The notes below the pieces were generated by a model. It saw nothing but the letters and a program-made list of their open reading frames with translations. It was not told the DNA's origin and made no database searches. Below are positions 1-5,674 of a stretch of DNA of 5,938 nucleotides, in pieces (the stretch's first letter is position 1; each line of letters opens with the position of its first letter). Made by a program: the position numbers and the translations under genes. The DNA comes from Bacteroidota bacterium. Lineage in GTDB: Bacteria; Bacteroidota; Bacteroidia; NS11-12g; UBA9320. The stretch covers positions 1-5,938 of the forward strand of contig DNHN01000171.1 in assembly GCA_003485825.1 (NCBI GenBank). Reading direction: 5' to 3'.

Positions 1-791
1 AAGTAGAGTCCCTGAGTAGTCCCGATAAAAAGCTGATTGGCTACTGCAGGGTGATAGGCTATTTCGTAGATGCGCTCATTATCACCGAGTCCTCCCCAGT
101 TGAGATTGTCAGGGATAAATTTAGACGGTTGCCATGTTTCTCCAGCATCTGTACTCTTATAGATACCGTACGTATAGCCATTGCCACCGTGTTGTACATT
201 AATAAGTATTTCACTTTTGTTATTTGGGTTTACGTCGATAGTACGCACTCCAGAGGCTACTAAGAAGTCGGTGGTATTTTTCCAAGTGTTACCACCGTTG
301 GTAGTCTTCCAAAATCCTCCACTTCGACTCCCTAAATAGATAGTATTGCTATTGGTGGGGTCTACCCAAAAGGCTTCTACTCGTCCAATCCCTGGGGAGT
401 AATGACTGGTCACATTGTTCGCGTCGTATGGTCCTAAGTCTTCCCACCCACTGTCAAAGGAACCTTTGTGTTTGTAGTTATTTTGGGATAGTATGGCATT
501 GTATGCTTTGGTAGCCGTGTAATGGTCTACATTGTGCCGGTCTCCGCTTGGAGCATATTTACTTTCATTCTCATTTTTCCATCTTTCGAAGTTTTTTGAT
601 CCGCTTCCTTTGCCTCTGCCATGGGTATCAAAATAGGCATTAGCGGAGTCTACTACGTCATAAAAATTATAGGCAGTATTCTGCATCATTTCTTTGTACG
701 TTGGAGCGCTTTCTTGAGCTTGAACGTAAATACAACTGAGAAGAGTTATTAGGGTAAAAAGGAGTTTACTTTTTCTTTTAAAATCAAACAT
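1..791 (-). CDS. Secreted Asp-box (BNR/VPS10-like) beta-propeller protein, N-terminal part, cut by window edge
   Basis: The minus-strand frame is open from the ATG at 791-789 to the left edge, giving 263 complete codons with no stop, so the gene continues outside the window. Residues 1-26 form a signal peptide: a basic start (FKRKSK), a hydrophobic run, then a likely cleavage site after VQAQ. Residues about 45-95 (GKGSGSKNFERWKNENES, then APSGDR) resemble the N-terminal leader of large secreted Bacteroidota propeller proteins. Two Asp-box motifs (S/T-x-D/N-x-G-x-T-W) lie at 163-170 (TTNGGNTW) and 213-220 (STDAGETW), each after an aromatic-Lys pair, and mark beta-propeller blades; repeats such as YLGSRSGGFW fit blade strands. 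Such proteins are often annotated as sortilin/VPS10-like or glycosyl-hydrolase-like and often carry a type IX secretion sorting domain at the C-terminus, which cannot be seen here. Substrate and enzymatic activity are unknown. The start is supported by the signal peptide and a -7 box just upstream. Confidence 0.85.
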   Translation of the reverse strand, partial: MFDFKRKSKLLFTLITLLSCIYVQAQESAPTYKEMMQNTAYNFYDVVDSANAYFDTHGRGKGSGSKNFERWKNENESKYAPSGDRHNVDHYTATKAYNAILSQNNYKHKGSFDSGWEDLGPYDANNVTSHYSPGIGRVEAFWVDPTNSNTIYLGSRSGGFWKTTNGGNTWKNTTDFLVASGVRTIDVNPNNKSEILINVQHGGNGYTYGIYKSTDAGETWQPSKFIPDNLNWGGLGDNERIYEIAYHPAVANQLFIGTTQGLY

Positions 792-797
792 AAGTGA

Positions 798-805
798 CAA
801 ATGTA
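798..805 (-). promoter_or_regulatory. -7 promoter box (TACATTTG) of the propeller gene
   Basis: Read on the minus strand, this is a perfect match to the Bacteroidota -7 consensus TAnnTTTG. It ends 6 bases before the start codon at 791. No clear TTG (-33) element stands at the usual distance; the region there is T-rich (TATTTTC). If it is used, the transcript would begin at or within a few bases of the ATG. Confidence 0.5.
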
Positions 806-864
806 ATCTATACGCTAAAAGAAAATAGGAGGGGAGATTAAAAATGACGCTTAGTGCAGATACG

Positions 865-893
865 AAAAAGGGCCTCAATTTCGGAAGCCCTTT
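865..893 (-). terminator. Weak minus-strand intrinsic terminator hairpin
   Basis: AAAGGGC (867-873) pairs with GCCCTTT (887-893). One mismatch and a further TC/GA pairing extend the stem inward. Read on the minus strand the stem runs into TTTTT at 869-865, part of which is in the stem. It lies 31 bases past the stop codon of the open stretch at 1014-925 and about 250 bases past ygiQ, so it would end transcripts coming from that side before they reach the propeller gene's promoter. Confidence 0.4.
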
Positions 894-924
894 ACGATTC
901 AGTGTAGCATTTGGTTTGTGCTGT

Positions 925-1014
925 TTATCGGACGATATACGTAGCGGGAGACCCGTTTTTGGTGATTCCTTCTGCAGTATTTTGGTCTTGATTAATAAAA
1001 AATAAGGTGTCGGA
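925..1014 (-). pseudogene. Possible 3' end of a lost gene (29 codons plus stop)
   Basis: On the minus strand, 1014 to 928 reads as 29 protein-like codons ending NTAEGITKNGSPATYIVR, then TAA at 927-925, followed by the terminator-like hairpin at 893-865. There is no ATG; an in-frame TAA lies just upstream at 1017-1015, next to the first palindrome of the repeat cluster. A natural reading is that the body of a gene was lost when the repeat element arrived, leaving the tail and terminator. I do not recognise the family. The opposite strand is also open here (844-1005), so chance openness is a real alternative. Confidence 0.25.
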
Positions 1015-1020
1015 TTATAG

Positions 1021-1139
1021 CATCCCAAAGGGATGAAACCTATATAGATAATGGATTGATAGGAGGGGTATTCGACCCCTTCGGGGTCGCACGTTTATGA
1101 AGCGATGTGAGTGTTATGGATATGTGACCCATTGGGTCA
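1021..1139. repeat. Cluster of three CCC-triloop-GGG palindromes (REP-like, family A)
   Basis: Three short hairpins share one design, with a stem closed by C and G runs around a three-base loop. They are CATCCC-AAA-GGGATG at 1021-1035, CGACCCC-TTC-GGGGTCG at 1073-1089 and TGACCC-ATT-GGGTCA at 1125-1139. Their centres are 53 and 51 bases apart, close to five helical turns. The last hairpin begins two bases past the ygiQ stop codon on the minus strand. The layout fits an intergenic REP-like element, though the hairpins could also protect or end the ygiQ mRNA. They lack a T-run, so they are not classical terminators. Confidence 0.6.
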
Positions 1140-1141
1140 AT

Positions 1142-3121
1142 CTACCCGCAACCATTATTCCCGCCTTTCCCTTTGCCACCCTTCTTAGGTTTCATATATT
1201 TCTCCATTCCTTGGTTGTTTGGATTTCCATGTTTCTTGATGAACTTGTCCGCTTTGCCTTTGTAGCGTTTTTTGCTAGGTGTGGCTTTAGATAGGAGGGT
1301 ATTTATCAAACCAGCTTGCTTCGTACCATGCAGTCGGTCTCTGATCCACTGCTTATTCTCGGGTTTGTACCAGAAGAAGAAACGATGTTGGTTTTCTTTG
1401 TCTTTTTTGGTTTTGGGTACGTAGTATTCCTCGAGTCTATACGGATGATAGCCAGAATAATATATCACCGTAGCCACCGTCATTGGAGTAGGAGTGAAGT
1501 CTTGTACTTGCTCCAATTGAAAGCCCATATCCTTGGTTTCTGCAGCCAGATTAGCCATATCTTCTTCCTTACACGCTGGGTGACTGGAGATGAAGTAAGG
1601 TATTAGCTTTTGGTTCAGATTAAACTTCTCGTCTATCTTATCGTACATCTTCTTAAAACTATGAAAATGCTCAAACTTTGGCTTACGCATTACCTTCAAG
1701 GTGTCATCAGAAGTATGCTCTGGAGCTACTTTAAGTCTTCCGGATACGTGACGCGTTTGGAGCTGCTCCATGTACTCCGTCATATCCTTTTGATCTCCTT
1801 TTTTATTATACGATTTAGTAAGCAAGTCGTAGCGTATTCCCGATCCTACAAATGCTTTTTTAATCTTTGGATTGGCGTCTATCTTACGGTACAAATCCGT
1901 CATGGGCTTGTGACTCGTATCTAGATTGTCGCAAACTACAGGATGAATACAACTCGGGGTACTGCACTTATCGCAGATGGATTGAACCTTGCCTTTCATC
2001 TTGTACATATTGGCACTAGGGCCTGCTATGTCAGACAAGTAGCCTTTGAAATCAGGCATCTCCGTCACTTTTTCTACTTCCTTCAGTATAGACTCCTCCG
2101 AGCGACTCGCTATGAACTTACCTTGGTGCGCAGATATAGTACAGAAGCTACAACCTCCAAAACATCCTCTATGCGTATTGATACTGAACTTAATCATATC
2201 GTACGCTGGGATAGGTCCTTTTTTATTGTACTTGGGATGCGGTAATCGTGTGTAGGGTAAATCGAAAGCAAAGTCGATTTCCTTTTCCGTCATTGTTTCA
2301 AAAGGCGGATTGATAATTAGGTTTTTATCGTAGGTGTTTTGAATGATTCGCTTGGCTTGTACGCTATTACTTTCTTGCTCTACGTGCTTGAAGTTAGAGG
2401 CAAAAGCTTTTTTATCTACCAAACAAACCTCGTGAGCATTGAGCTCCAAGTCTTTCCATTTCTTATTCTTGGGAATGCCATCATCCACTGGACGTTGGTA
2501 AGCGGTTTGCTTTACCATAGTTAGTTGGTGAAAAGGGACTCCTTTTTTGAGCAATTGCAGTATTTCACGCAACGGTTTTTCACCCATTCCATAGACGAGT
2601 AGGTCTGCACCGGAGCTTTCCAAGATGTTAGGCATTAGCTCATCCTTCCAGTAGTCATAGTGTGTTACTCTGCGCAGGGAAGCCTCTATTCCTCCAGCGA
2701 GTATGGGAACTTCTGGGTATAATTTTTTTAGTATTTGAGTATATACAGTAAGAGCGTAATCGGGTCTAAGTGTATTGGAACCACCTGGGGAATACGCATC
2801 GTTTGATCGTCTACGCATACGAGCAGTATAGTGATTCACCATAGAGTCCATATTCCCACTAGTCACTGCAAAGAAAAGTTTAGGTGCTCCTAGTTTTTTA
2901 AAGTCACGTAAATCATCTTGCCAGTTTGGCTGCGGGATGATGGCCACTCTAAATCCTTCGCTTTGTATAATGCGTCCTATCACTGCCGCTCCGAAAGCAG
3001 GATGGTCGATGTAGGCGTCTCCCGTGATTAGGATGACATCTAGCTCACCCCAGCCTCTTTCTTCTACCTCTTTTTTAGTGATGGGCAGCCAAGCTGATAA
3101 TGGACGTTCTCGTGTAGACAT
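1142..3121 (-). CDS. YgiQ family radical SAM protein
   Basis: This 659-residue protein has the full YgiQ (UPF0313) layout. An N-terminal domain (about 10-300) opens with the family hallmark DVILITGDAYIDHPAFG and contains ILAGGIEASLRR (140-151). A radical SAM core follows (about 310-560), with the cluster-binding CX3CX2C at Cys320, Cys324 and Cys327 (RGCFGGCSFC). The C-terminal family domain (about 540-600, DFTPTPMTVATVIYYSGYHP) precedes a Lys/Gly-rich tail. The first Cys motif should bind a 4Fe-4S cluster that cleaves S-adenosylmethionine to a radical. A second Cys set (383, 386, 391, 397) sits in the core and could hold another metal site. The substrate of the family is not known to me. The protein is expected to be cytosolic. 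The start at 3121 puts the hallmark at the usual distance from the N-terminus and lies 13 bases after a -7 box. The gene stands alone, flanked by palindrome clusters on both sides. Confidence 0.95.
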   Translation of the reverse strand: MSTRERPLSAWLPITKKEVEERGWGELDVILITGDAYIDHPAFGAAVIGRIIQSEGFRVAIIPQPNWQDDLRDFKKLGAPKLFFAVTSGNMDSMVNHYTARMRRRSNDAYSPGGSNTLRPDYALTVYTQILKKLYPEVPILAGGIEASLRRVTHYDYWKDELMPNILESSGADLLVYGMGEKPLREILQLLKKGVPFHQLTMVKQTAYQRPVDDGIPKNKKWKDLELNAHEVCLVDKKAFASNFKHVEQESNSVQAKRIIQNTYDKNLIINPPFETMTEKEIDFAFDLPYTRLPHPKYNKKGPIPAYDMIKFSINTHRGCFGGCSFCTISAHQGKFIASRSEESILKEVEKVTEMPDFKGYLSDIAGPSANMYKMKGKVQSICDKCSTPSCIHPVVCDNLDTSHKPMTDLYRKIDANPKIKKAFVGSGIRYDLLTKSYNKKGDQKDMTEYMEQLQTRHVSGRLKVAPEHTSDDTLKVMRKPKFEHFHSFKKMYDKIDEKFNLNQKLIPYFISSHPACKEEDMANLAAETKDMGFQLEQVQDFTPTPMTVATVIYYSGYHPYRLEEYYVPKTKKDKENQHRFFFWYKPENKQWIRDRLHGTKQAGLINTLLSKATPSKKRYKGKADKFIKKHGNPNNQGMEKYMKPKKGGKGKGGNNGCG

Positions 3122-3134
3122 ACTTTTGTAACTG

Positions 3135-3142
3135 CAAAGGTA
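3135..3142 (-). promoter_or_regulatory. -7 promoter box (TACCTTTG) of ygiQ
   Basis: Read on the minus strand this matches TAnnTTTG exactly and ends 13 bases before the ygiQ start codon. No TTG is present at the expected -33 position. The predicted mRNA leader would be only a few bases long. Confidence 0.5.
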
Positions 3143-3202
3143 ACGTATTGAGAGGATTAAGAGTTTTATGTCTGGGGCATTCTATTGTCATAATGGTTTC
3201 AG

Positions 3203-3341
3203 TGGGTTTTAACCCATTGCTAAACAATGATGATGGTTTGTTGGCTTTAGCCAAACAAGAGTTCCCGTACAGTAAATCAAAAAAAAATTAGGCTAAAGCC
3301 ATTCTATACTGTCGCATTTAAAACAGGGCTGAAGCCCTGTT
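3203..3341. repeat. REPIN-like mirrored set of four palindromes (family B)
   Basis: Four palindromes fill this intergenic stretch: TGGGTTTTAACCCA (3203-3216), TTGGCTTTAGCCAA (3241-3254), GGCTAAAGCC (3291-3300) and AACAGGGCTGAAGCCCTGTT (3322-3341). The order is mirrored: GGG type, GGCT type, A-rich centre (nine A at 3279-3287), GGCT type, GGG type. The inner pair share an 11-base inverted repeat (TGGCTTTAGCC at 3242-3252 against 3291-3301). The outer pair share the pattern GGGYTTYARCCC when the right one is read in reverse. Both pairs are centred on the same point, near 3271. This is what a pair of inverted REP sequences looks like. No REP-associated transposase is in the window. Confidence 0.65.
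3318..3341 (-). terminator. Probable terminator of the channel-tspO operon (part of the repeat)
   Basis: On the minus strand, AACAGGGCT and AGCCCTGTT form a perfect 9-bp stem with a two-base loop, followed by TTAAAT, so the stem end and tail give only four T in a row. It lies 27 bases past the tspO stop codon. A second, weaker stem (GGCTTTAGCC, 3300-3291) followed by TAA and nine T comes next. Either could end the operon transcript, so the repeat element may double as its terminator. Confidence 0.45.
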
Positions 3342-3368
3342 AAATTAAACTCTCAAGTCTATAGACCT

Positions 3369-3833
3369 CTAATTATTCACCAAAATATACCAATTCAACG
3401 AAGTAGCAATGCACAGCCAAATGAAGTAAGGAGCAATGAGCAAGGACTTTGTGCCGAGCAGACTCCAGTTGTTAAACAGGAAGAAGCCGACTAAAATAGT
3501 CAGTGCTATGATAACTATGAGCGCAGGAAGTATCATATGGAAATTGAAAAACAAAGGATTCCATCCTACGTTTAAGATGAATTGGACGGCAAACAGAGCC
3601 AACACGGTGTTGTCGTTTTCTGAATCTGTCCAATAGGCCATATAAATGCTAAAGCAAATCATAATGGTGGTCCACGCAGCACCAAATACCCATCCAGGCG
3701 GTGTCCAAGGTGCTTTATTTACCGTCTGGTAGTAATCACTGCTCGGGCCTTCTCCCATCAGGAATCCTCCGATTCCTAATGCTGCAAAATTGATAACTAG
3801 GAAGATAATTAGGTTTTTGGTGAATGGTGTCAT
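3369..3833 (-). CDS. tspO: TspO/MBR family membrane protein
   Basis: This 154-residue protein has the usual TspO length and five membrane segments (about 7-27, 45-66, 76-96, 101-121, 129-150). Family signatures are all present: WTPPGWVFG at 43-51 with Trp54, Gln84/Asn88/Trp91 and Phe95-96 (QFILNVGWNPLFF), and the final-helix pattern APYFIWLCIATSLNW with Pro135, Trp139 and Asn147. Members bind tetrapyrroles and sterol-like ligands in the membrane and are linked in bacteria to stress and porphyrin regulation; the ligand here is inferred only from the family. The gene starts 36 bases after the stop of the channel gene on the same strand. The gap has no good -7 box, so the two are probably co-transcribed with the channel first. 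A conserved-length N-terminus supports the ATG at 3833. Confidence 0.93.
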   Translation of the reverse strand: MTPFTKNLIIFLVINFAALGIGGFLMGEGPSSDYYQTVNKAPWTPPGWVFGAAWTTIMICFSIYMAYWTDSENDNTVLALFAVQFILNVGWNPLFFNFHMILPALIVIIALTILVGFFLFNNWSLLGTKSLLIAPYFIWLCIATSLNWYILVNN

Positions 3834-3869
3834 AGTGTTTGCCTGTTTAATGTATTAAAAGTAAGGTTT

Positions 3870-4799
3870 TTAGTTGAGTTCTGCCGTGCTAGACTCATCC
3901 AGTCTGCTAGCATCCACGGTAATACCCTCATGATTTTGTTCGATGATGTAGTTGAACTTTTTGCCCCAGCGTATTTCATCTGCCTTGTAGGAGGTCCGGG
4001 AGTATACCATCTGAGAAAAGGATTCATCAAAAGCTTTCAACACGATAATGAATTCTGCGTCTTTGGCTCTGAGGTCATTATCGGTAAAATTACGAAGTGG
4101 ACTTTGATCGTCTATGGGGTGTACCACGGTCCATACACTCGGCAAGAAAACTACGGAAGAGCGCTCAAGAGATAAATTATAAAAGTTTCGCAGGTTTGAA
4201 TTATCTTGAAGTAGAGATACAGAAATATTAACTTCTACTTCGAGCAGTTGATTGGCGTGAGGGTTTAGTAGTCTAAACATAAACCCGTTAATGGATTTAT
4301 AGGGTGCTATCACGGCATGAGTGCTATATTTTATTTGAGCATTCGGTTTGGAAAAGCGTCCGTAGACCATTCCCGTGGCTAGTGCAAAGGTGAGTAGACC
4401 GAGCATAGACTCTATCGCAGCTACTATATTTGCCGCTAGACTAATAGGAGCCACTCTACCATATCCTAATGTTGTGACTGTTTGTGCACTGAAGAAAAAT
4501 GCTTCTAGAAAATTATCTAAATGAGAGTTGCCATCTATCCCTGTAAGATTCTCTATTCCAATGAGAAAATAGATGGTTGCAAAGATGATATTGACTGCTA
4601 AATATCCTAGGATAACTATGCCGATAAAATGTAGTCTTGGCATCGTAACTAGCGTATGAAAGAAGTTGACCCTCTTCCAAAAAGGTATATTTTTTTTGTA
4701 GACGTTGAAGCTGCCGTCTTTATTTAGCGTACGATATTTACCACTAGAGGCTTTTTCACCTAAGCCTAGATCTTCGTATTGTTTTTTTTGTTTAGCCAT
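3870..4799 (-). CDS. Inward-rectifier (Kir/KirBac-type) potassium channel
   Basis: The 309-residue protein follows the Kir plan. The N-terminal segment has RTLNKDGSFNV (23-33) and an amphipathic slide-helix region with FFHTLVTMPRLHF (46-58). An outer helix (about 57-82), a pore helix and the selectivity filter TLGYG (110-114) follow. The inner helix (about 118-146) carries a hinge-like Gly134 and ends in YGRFSKP. The cytoplasmic immunoglobulin-like domain (about 155-295) has the family strings FRLLNPHANQLLEVEV (175-190) and HPIDDQSPL (227-235). Four subunits would form a K+ pore in the inner membrane, gated from the cytoplasmic domain. At the position where strongly rectifying animal channels have an acidic residue in the inner helix, this one has Phe138, while Glu130 sits one helix turn or two earlier as in KirBac proteins. 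Filter residue Leu111 replaces the common Ile or Val. It is the first gene of a probable operon with tspO. Confidence 0.94.
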   Translation of the reverse strand: MAKQKKQYEDLGLGEKASSGKYRTLNKDGSFNVYKKNIPFWKRVNFFHTLVTMPRLHFIGIVILGYLAVNIIFATIYFLIGIENLTGIDGNSHLDNFLEAFFFSAQTVTTLGYGRVAPISLAANIVAAIESMLGLLTFALATGMVYGRFSKPNAQIKYSTHAVIAPYKSINGFMFRLLNPHANQLLEVEVNISVSLLQDNSNLRNFYNLSLERSSVVFLPSVWTVVHPIDDQSPLRNFTDNDLRAKDAEFIIVLKAFDESFSQMVYSRTSYKADEIRWGKKFNYIIEQNHEGITVDASRLDESSTAELN

Positions 4800-4812
4800 G
4801 GGTTGTACTTTG

Positions 4813-4820
4813 CAAGATTA
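4813..4820 (-). promoter_or_regulatory. Near-consensus -7 box (TAATCTTG) of the channel-tspO operon
   Basis: On the minus strand this matches TAnnTTTG at five of the six fixed positions (C for the first T of TTTG). It ends 13 bases before the channel start codon, the same spacing as for ygiQ. No TTG lies at the -33 distance. It sits in the 139-base region between the divergent channel and J-domain genes. Confidence 0.35.
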
Positions 4821-4921
4821 GCGATTCAATTTCGTAAATACGTTTACCAGTGCCTATTTTGGATTGGAATGGAGGGTTTTAGCAAGGTGATTTTAGGCAG
4901 AAGTGGTATAAAAGAATATTT

Positions 4922-4929
4922 TAGTTTTG
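4922..4929 (+). promoter_or_regulatory. -7 promoter box (TAGTTTTG) of the J-domain gene
   Basis: This is an exact TAnnTTTG match, 9 bases before the ATG at 4939. It also settles the start codon: a longer reading starting at TTG 4927 would begin inside the promoter box itself, upstream of any likely transcript start. No clear -33 TTG is seen; the upstream sequence is AT-rich. Confidence 0.5.
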
Positions 4930-4938
4930 CTGTTCACT

Positions 4939-5619
4939 ATGACCAACCATTACAAGGTGCTGGGCTTACCCAACTATTCTAACTGGGCAGATGTGCGAAA
5001 AGCGTACATCACTCAGATTAAGAAGTATCATCCAGATGTGAATAGCACACAAGAGGCTATTGATATCTGTAAACGATTAAATATAGCAAAGGAGGCTCTA
5101 GAGACTGCGTCTAAAAAGTCTACCTACGATACCCGATTAAAGTGGCATTTGTCTTATGGACAAAGAAGACCACAAAGTACCACAACCTCACAGCCTCGCA
5201 CACGCAGAAGGTATAGTCCCCCACCTATTTCTAGAGCTGAGCGAGTGAGAAGAAACAAAGAACATCGGGACAAAATAAAACTAGCAGAGTATGCTAAAGG
5301 CTTAAAATCTTTACCACTCAAAACTCGCTATTTGTTATGTGCTGTTTATGGTGTTTTTGGCTTATCCCTATTGACGTCTACTGTTGTAAATATCGAAAAT
5401 CTTATGGTAAGTATTCTATTTGGATTTGTGGCTTCTTGTTTTTGGTTTCACTCCATTGTTTTATATATCAATGAGTATTACAAGTACCACGACTATGTCG
5501 CTAGGAGTAAGCCACTGGATTTTGACCTTGATGATCGCACTGGTAAGTGGCTTTTTCAGATTTATATTGGAGGGTTTGTGTTTGCTATTTTGGTAAAGTT
5601 TATAGTAGGTTGGGCATAA
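4939..5619 (+). CDS. J-domain (DnaJ-like) protein with three C-terminal membrane segments
   Basis: From the ATG at 4939 the product has 226 residues. Residues 3-67 are a J domain: YKVLGL, helix II with RKAYITQIKKYHPDV containing the essential His31-Pro32-Asp33, and helix III ending in STYD (61-64). A basic, Pro/Ser/Thr-rich linker (about 73-113, with RTRRRYSPPP) follows. Three hydrophobic helices come next, at about 131-152, 155-177 and 203-224. There is no Gly/Phe region, zinc-finger or client-binding C-terminal domain, so this is a type III J protein. By the positive-inside rule the J domain and linker face the cytoplasm, where it would recruit and stimulate DnaK at the membrane. Its client is unknown. 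A TTG four codons earlier is less likely to be the start because it lies within the -7 box. The gene is transcribed away from the channel operon and ends at a strong terminator. Confidence 0.88.
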   Translation: MTNHYKVLGLPNYSNWADVRKAYITQIKKYHPDVNSTQEAIDICKRLNIAKEALETASKKSTYDTRLKWHLSYGQRRPQSTTTSQPRTRRRYSPPPISRAERVRRNKEHRDKIKLAEYAKGLKSLPLKTRYLLCAVYGVFGLSLLTSTVVNIENLMVSILFGFVASCFWFHSIVLYINEYYKYHDYVARSKPLDFDLDDRTGKWLFQIYIGGFVFAILVKFIVGWA

Positions 5620-5622
5620 AAA

Positions 5623-5664
5623 AGGCGTGCATCACAAAAGTGAATGCACGCCTCGATTTTTTTT
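5623..5664. terminator. Strong bidirectional intrinsic terminator
   Basis: AGGCGTGCAT (5623-5632) pairs perfectly with ATGCACGCCT (5644-5653), and CAC/GTG extends the stem around an AAAA loop with one bulged A. On the plus strand eight T follow (5657-5664); on the minus strand the stem runs into six T (5623-5618). It sits between two converging genes, 3 bases after the J-domain stop and 10 bases past the peptidase stop, and can end both transcripts. Confidence 0.9.
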
Positions 5665-5674
5665 GACTTAAATC

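Noticed and set aside
51..263. 70-codon plus-strand open frame
   Set aside because: It is antisense to the propeller protein, whose Asp-box motifs are clear in the minus frame.
1059..1068. ATAGGAGGGG as a Shine-Dalgarno site, also present at 825-834 and nearly so at 1291-1299
   Set aside because: No start codon follows at a useful distance at 1059-1068, and the third copy is inside ygiQ coding sequence. The recurrence is probably chance or part of the repeat.
1097..2524. Several plus-strand open frames of 61-104 codons across ygiQ
   Set aside because: All are antisense to the strongly supported ygiQ coding frame and show no protein-like motifs.
3181..3345. CRISPR array
   Set aside because: The repeated units are short palindromes in mirrored order, not direct repeats with equal-sized unique spacers, and no cas gene is present.
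3830..4030. 66-codon minus-strand open frame overlapping the channel and tspO
   Set aside because: It lies in another frame over the conserved C-terminal part of the channel and has no recognisable features; it is a shadow of the real gene.
4927..4938. TTG start adding four residues to the J-domain protein
   Set aside because: The TTG is the end of the -7 box TAGTTTTG; J domains typically begin a few residues before YxxLG, which fits the ATG at 4939.
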